From: Casuarina equisetifolia
Lineage: Eukaryota > Streptophyta > Magnoliopsida > Fagales > Casuarinaceae
NCBI GenBank assembly: GCA_028551475.1
Contig: CM052355.1
Span: 28,547,580 to 28,611,579 of the forward strand
DNA length: 64,000 bases
Direction: 5' to 3'
In this document: piece after piece, positions 60,435-64,000 of the stretch
How the letters are laid out: each line of letters opens with the position of its first letter
How positions within the stretch are numbered: the first letter of the stretch is position 1
Position numbers and translations under genes: made by a program
The notes under the pieces: generated by a model
What the model was told of the DNA's origin: nothing
Databases searched by the model: none
What the model saw: only the letters and a program-made list of their open reading frames with translations

Positions 60435-62950
60435 GTCGGAATCAGAAAAGAAAGGTGGATGAACTTACTCAAGAAAATACATTGTAGAGGTTAACGAATT
60501 TATCTCTAATGCTGGTCTACTGGATGTCATATATAAGGGAGATCCATTCACTCGGTGCAGCAATGAATCCGAGCTTAACATAATGTGGATTAGACTATTT
60601 TTAGTTCCAAAGATAGATGAAGGAACAACACTTCATGGAAAGATTGGAAACTGATGGGAAGTGTTAAAAGGCAGATCTCCATGGTAGTAACTGCATAGTT
60701 GACTTTTGCACATGAAGAGAGTATACATTGAGTGGATTAAAAATCTACAAAAGTCTTAAAAAAAAAAGAAACAATGATTGAATTAGAAACTAAGGTTTAT
60801 ACTTTAGATGAAGAGATGCAAAAAGCATGGGCTGGTAGGAAGTATGTGCAATATAAAACCTCAAAGAAGTCTAAAGGAATTGATTACACTTAAAAAGCAA
60901 CAATAAGGGACAAAACATGGATAAAATGGTAACAAGAAGGTAATAGAAACACAACTTATTTTCATGCTTATATTAGTGAAAGGAATCATCAATCAAACTG
61001 AAACTTTAAATTGTTAGATAGTACCTATATGGCTGAAATGAACATCTTATGCTTGATTATTTTTCTCAAATATTAACAACTAATAACAACTCTTTCATCA
61101 TTAATCCCTTATGGTTTTTGCTAGATCAAAGAGAACAAAGTGGCATGTTAGATCATATTCCTAGGTTGGTTACATGTGAGCAGAATAAATGACTATATTA
61201 AGTGTCTTAATGGGAAGGAATATACATGGCTACTTAAGACCTCATCCAAATAGTAATCTTGATTTGGTTGGATACAGGAGACATTCCTTCTAGGCAAGCA
61301 AAAACATTGTAAAGGAAGATCCACTTACAATGGTTCAAGACCTTTTTGGAGAGAATTAAATGCCAAGATGTATCATGGCCACAACTATGACTCTAATCAT
61401 AAAAACCAAAATTCCTTCATGCTTCCATGAATTGTTGCCAATTAGCTCATTTAATGTTAGTTACAAGATCCTTACCAAGCTTCTCAAAGAAAGGTTGACA
61501 AAACTATTACCTTGGTAATAGCTAAGGAACAATATGGCTTTGTTCAAGGATGAAATATACATGAGAATATGGTTATAGCCCTAGAAATGGTTAATGAGCG
61601 CCATGGAAAGGTGGTAGGAGGAAATATTATGATAAAGGTAAATATGAAAAACAATTATGGTAGAACGTAATGGAGCTTCATCCTCAAATTTATAAAAAGG
61701 TTTGTCTTTTCCTATAATTGGTGTAATATAATTGTTAGATGTATCTCCATAATTGATTTTTCATACAACTGCAAGGCACAAGATATGGCTTATTCAAGTT
61801 ACTTGTGGCCTAACATAAGGGAATCCTTTATCTCCCAATATCTTTATCCTGTCTTAGGATGTTGTCAACTACAAGCTAAATCATCTTATGAATTGGGGTA
61901 AAATGGGCATATTTAAAGGTGATAACATGTTGGGATTTCCCATCTACTTTAGCCTAATGATATGCTGGTGTTTGTGGAAGGTTATAGGATGCCATGTTGA
62001 ATTTTATGAATTTACTAGAAGCTCAAGAGGCTAATTGCTATCAAAAGGTTAGTCTTAAAAAAACAATGATCATCGTGTTAAATAAAATGGATAAGACCAT
62101 GAAGGAAAAAATTATGAGTTGGACTAAGTTCTCAAATTCCATTCTTTTCATCCAATATTTGTGAATCCTACTATCCAAAGACAAAAGAAAAATCCATTAT
62201 TTTAATGAGCTTATGGAATCTATAACTAAGAAAGAACAGAGTTGGAAGTCCAAATTACTATCATAATGGAGTAGGTTGACATTAGTTGAAAGCACAATAT
62301 CTTCTATGCCAATTCATATATTGTCCATTATCAAACTCCCAAAGGCAAGAGTTCAAAATATCAACCAATTGATGGCCAATTTCATGCAGAACTCAAGGGA
62401 AAGATTAGGACAATAATGGGTAAAATGGAAGACTAGATGCACTCCATGTGAAAAATAGGGTCTTGAAATAAAAAATATAGAAAACCTTATTTAGTCCTTA
62501 CAAGCAAAATTTATGTGAAACTATGTCAAAGGTCAATCACTATAAGCTAATCTAATAAGAATAAAATGTGACATTAGATGGAAGTAGATTCAAACAAGAC
62601 TAAAAAGGACACATTCTCACAACTAGAAAATGATATTCCTATTGTTGTCATACATAATCAAACACAACAAATGGATAATCAAAAAAGGTAATTCTTAGTT
62701 TTGGAAAGATATTTGTCTTGCACCACCATTATCGTATTTGTTATGCCTGAATCCAAAAAATTCAATTAAAGATGCCTTGCAAAATTTAGCCTTCATGAAT
62801 GGATACCTATCATGTGAACAAGAGCAAATAAGACAAATAACACTCACACAACGAGTGGATTGGCTAGCATGGGACTTAAATGCATCAAGTACATTCTCAT
62901 CCTCTTTAGTATATCATAATAAAAAGATGAGGCAAGCCAAAGTTTAGTGG
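60435..62950 (+). mobile_element. Degenerate LINE, endonuclease to reverse transcriptase
   Basis: Repeats the motif order of 33950-34680 (SEKKGG-like start, EFISNAGLLDV, KGDPFT) and then continues into a reverse transcriptase: SFNVSYKILTKLLKERL near 61456-61500, KEQYGFVQG near 61525-61553, VNMKN (catalytic Asp region) near 61640, and later SRLTLVESTISSMPIHILSI near 62272-62320. Stops and frameshifts are frequent throughout, so no ORF2 product is possible. Confidence 0.75.
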
Positions 62951-63830
62951 GCAAAGTTCTGATGGAAAAACATACTCCCCTAAGATTAGCTTATTCGTAA
63001 TGAAGTTCCCATAGAATGTAGTCTACAACATTAAGGTATACACATGGCTCTAAATGTTAATGCTCTACTAAAACTCAAAGGGAAACCATAAAACATTTAT
63101 ATGCATAGTGAGCTCACTTAATTTTTATAAAGAGGATATGGTAACATTCTTAGTGCACAAGTGCAATTCAATTCTAACCTCTCTTTGTATGCATTATACT
63201 ATTTTGAAGTGTCATAGAACAACCAACGAAGGTTGACTATGGCCATTCTAGGCAGTGTCATTATATAGGGCATTTGGCACTCTCAAATTTGATATATTAT
63301 AATGTAACACAAATGTCCTATGTAAGATTAATCATGGTATCACCCATTGACTACTCCAATTCGTTACATTTCTCAAAGTGAATGTTTAGGTTAGTTTCTT
63401 GGATCATGTGTCACTTCATATTTTACAGCAAGTAACTTTCAAGAAAGGCTTTTTAAGTCAAATAGCATCTTCCCTTTGTAGGCCCCCAAGGAGCATTTAG
63501 GCTAAACATGAATGGATCAAGTATATGTGGCATTAACAATGAGGGTATTGTTAAATGGTAGTGTTGTAATGGCTTTTGTAGCAAAATTTAGGCATTACTT
63601 CAATGAAGATGGATCGAGTATATGTGGCACTAACAATGAGGGTGGTGTTAAGAAATAATAATGACAGCATTGTGGTGGCATTTGTAGCAACATTTTGGCC
63701 TAGAAGTTATGCACATGTTGAAATTATCTTATTCTAGATGGCCTAAAAATATGTCAGCAAGGGGCCTAGTTTCCCCTCATAATTGAATCCAATTTCTACT
63801 ACCTTGTCCATTGCATTCTTAACCAATAAT
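62951..63830. other. Decayed repeat DNA
   Basis: Short repeated phrases (GGATCAAGTATATGTGGCATTAACAATGAGGG-like at about 63513 and 63610) show a local duplication of about 100 bp. No frame longer than about 60 codons and no motif recognised; probably LINE 3' sequence. Confidence 0.4.
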
Positions 63831-64000
63831 GGTTATGGCCCAAGAAATGGTTAAAAAGCTCTATAGAAAGCTAGTGGAAGGAACTATTATGAAAAGGTAG
63901 ATATGAAAAATGCTTATGACATAAGGGAATGGAGCTTCATCCTCAAAGTTACAAAAAGGCTTAGCATGAAACTATTTCAAAGGTCAATCAATGTGAGTTA
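63825..64000 (+). mobile_element. Second LINE reverse-transcriptase fragment
   Basis: Similar to 61570-61700: GGTTATGGCCCAAGAAATGG, then GGAAGGAACTATTATG, then GATATGAAAAATGCTTATGA (DMKNAYD, the RT catalytic motif) and ATGGAGCTTCATCCTCAAA. It continues past the window end. Confidence 0.65.

Overview
The window is AT-rich nuclear DNA of a flowering plant, most likely a dicot. The support is GT-AG introns inside plant housekeeping and lipid genes, Ty3/gypsy, Ty1/copia, LINE and SINE elements of plant type, and no bacterial gene organisation. The species cannot be named from the sequence. All gene models are read by eye from splice sites and family resemblance; no transcript evidence was available.

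Layout. (1) Positions 266-2288, minus strand: a short gene resembling the proton pump-interactor (PPI) coiled-coil family, five in-phase exons and perhaps one more upstream. (2) Positions 4699-8582, minus strand: a complete seven-exon dihydroorotase gene (PYR4 type, pyrimidine synthesis), with a 5' leader/promoter block up to about 9.8 kb. (3) From about 11.2 kb to 60 kb: a tandem array of plus-strand wax ester synthase/diacylglycerol acyltransferase (WSD) genes. Copies A (12893-16247) and B (21569-25664) have intact five-exon frames of 469 codons each. Copy C (35728-39693) is open through four exons but has a stop early in exon 5. Copy D (41979-57504) is a clear pseudogene: exon 1 deleted, splice sites lost, several stops. 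A fifth unit keeps only spacer/upstream sequence (about 57.7-59.97 kb) and breaks off just before where exon 1 should be. (4) From 60 kb to the end: degenerate LINE sequence.

Mobile DNA explains most of the rest. A Ty1/copia element lies on the minus strand between WSD-B and WSD-C (27370-32792). A Ty3/gypsy element of the Tat/Athila type sits in intron 4 of WSD-D (45958-57190), with a tRNA-Asp primer site, a 5-bp target duplication and a reversed solo LTR nested in its integrase. A solo LTR lies in intron 1 of WSD-D. A 5'-truncated LINE with a 14-bp target duplication lies at 59.1-59.87 kb. C and D share an old LINE-tail fragment in intron 1 and a small tRNA-like SINE in intron 4 that A and B lack, so C and D look like the youngest pair.

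The array grew by unequal duplication. The block holding the dihydroorotase 5' leader and promoter (about 9.55-9.80 kb) recurs at 16.45-16.74 kb without the rest of that gene, so at least one duplication began inside the dihydroorotase gene and carried its 5' end along with a WSD copy. I saw no wholly unknown biological system. The most interesting signals are the graded decay of the WSD array, the orphan dihydroorotase 5' end, and the element insertions that date the duplications.
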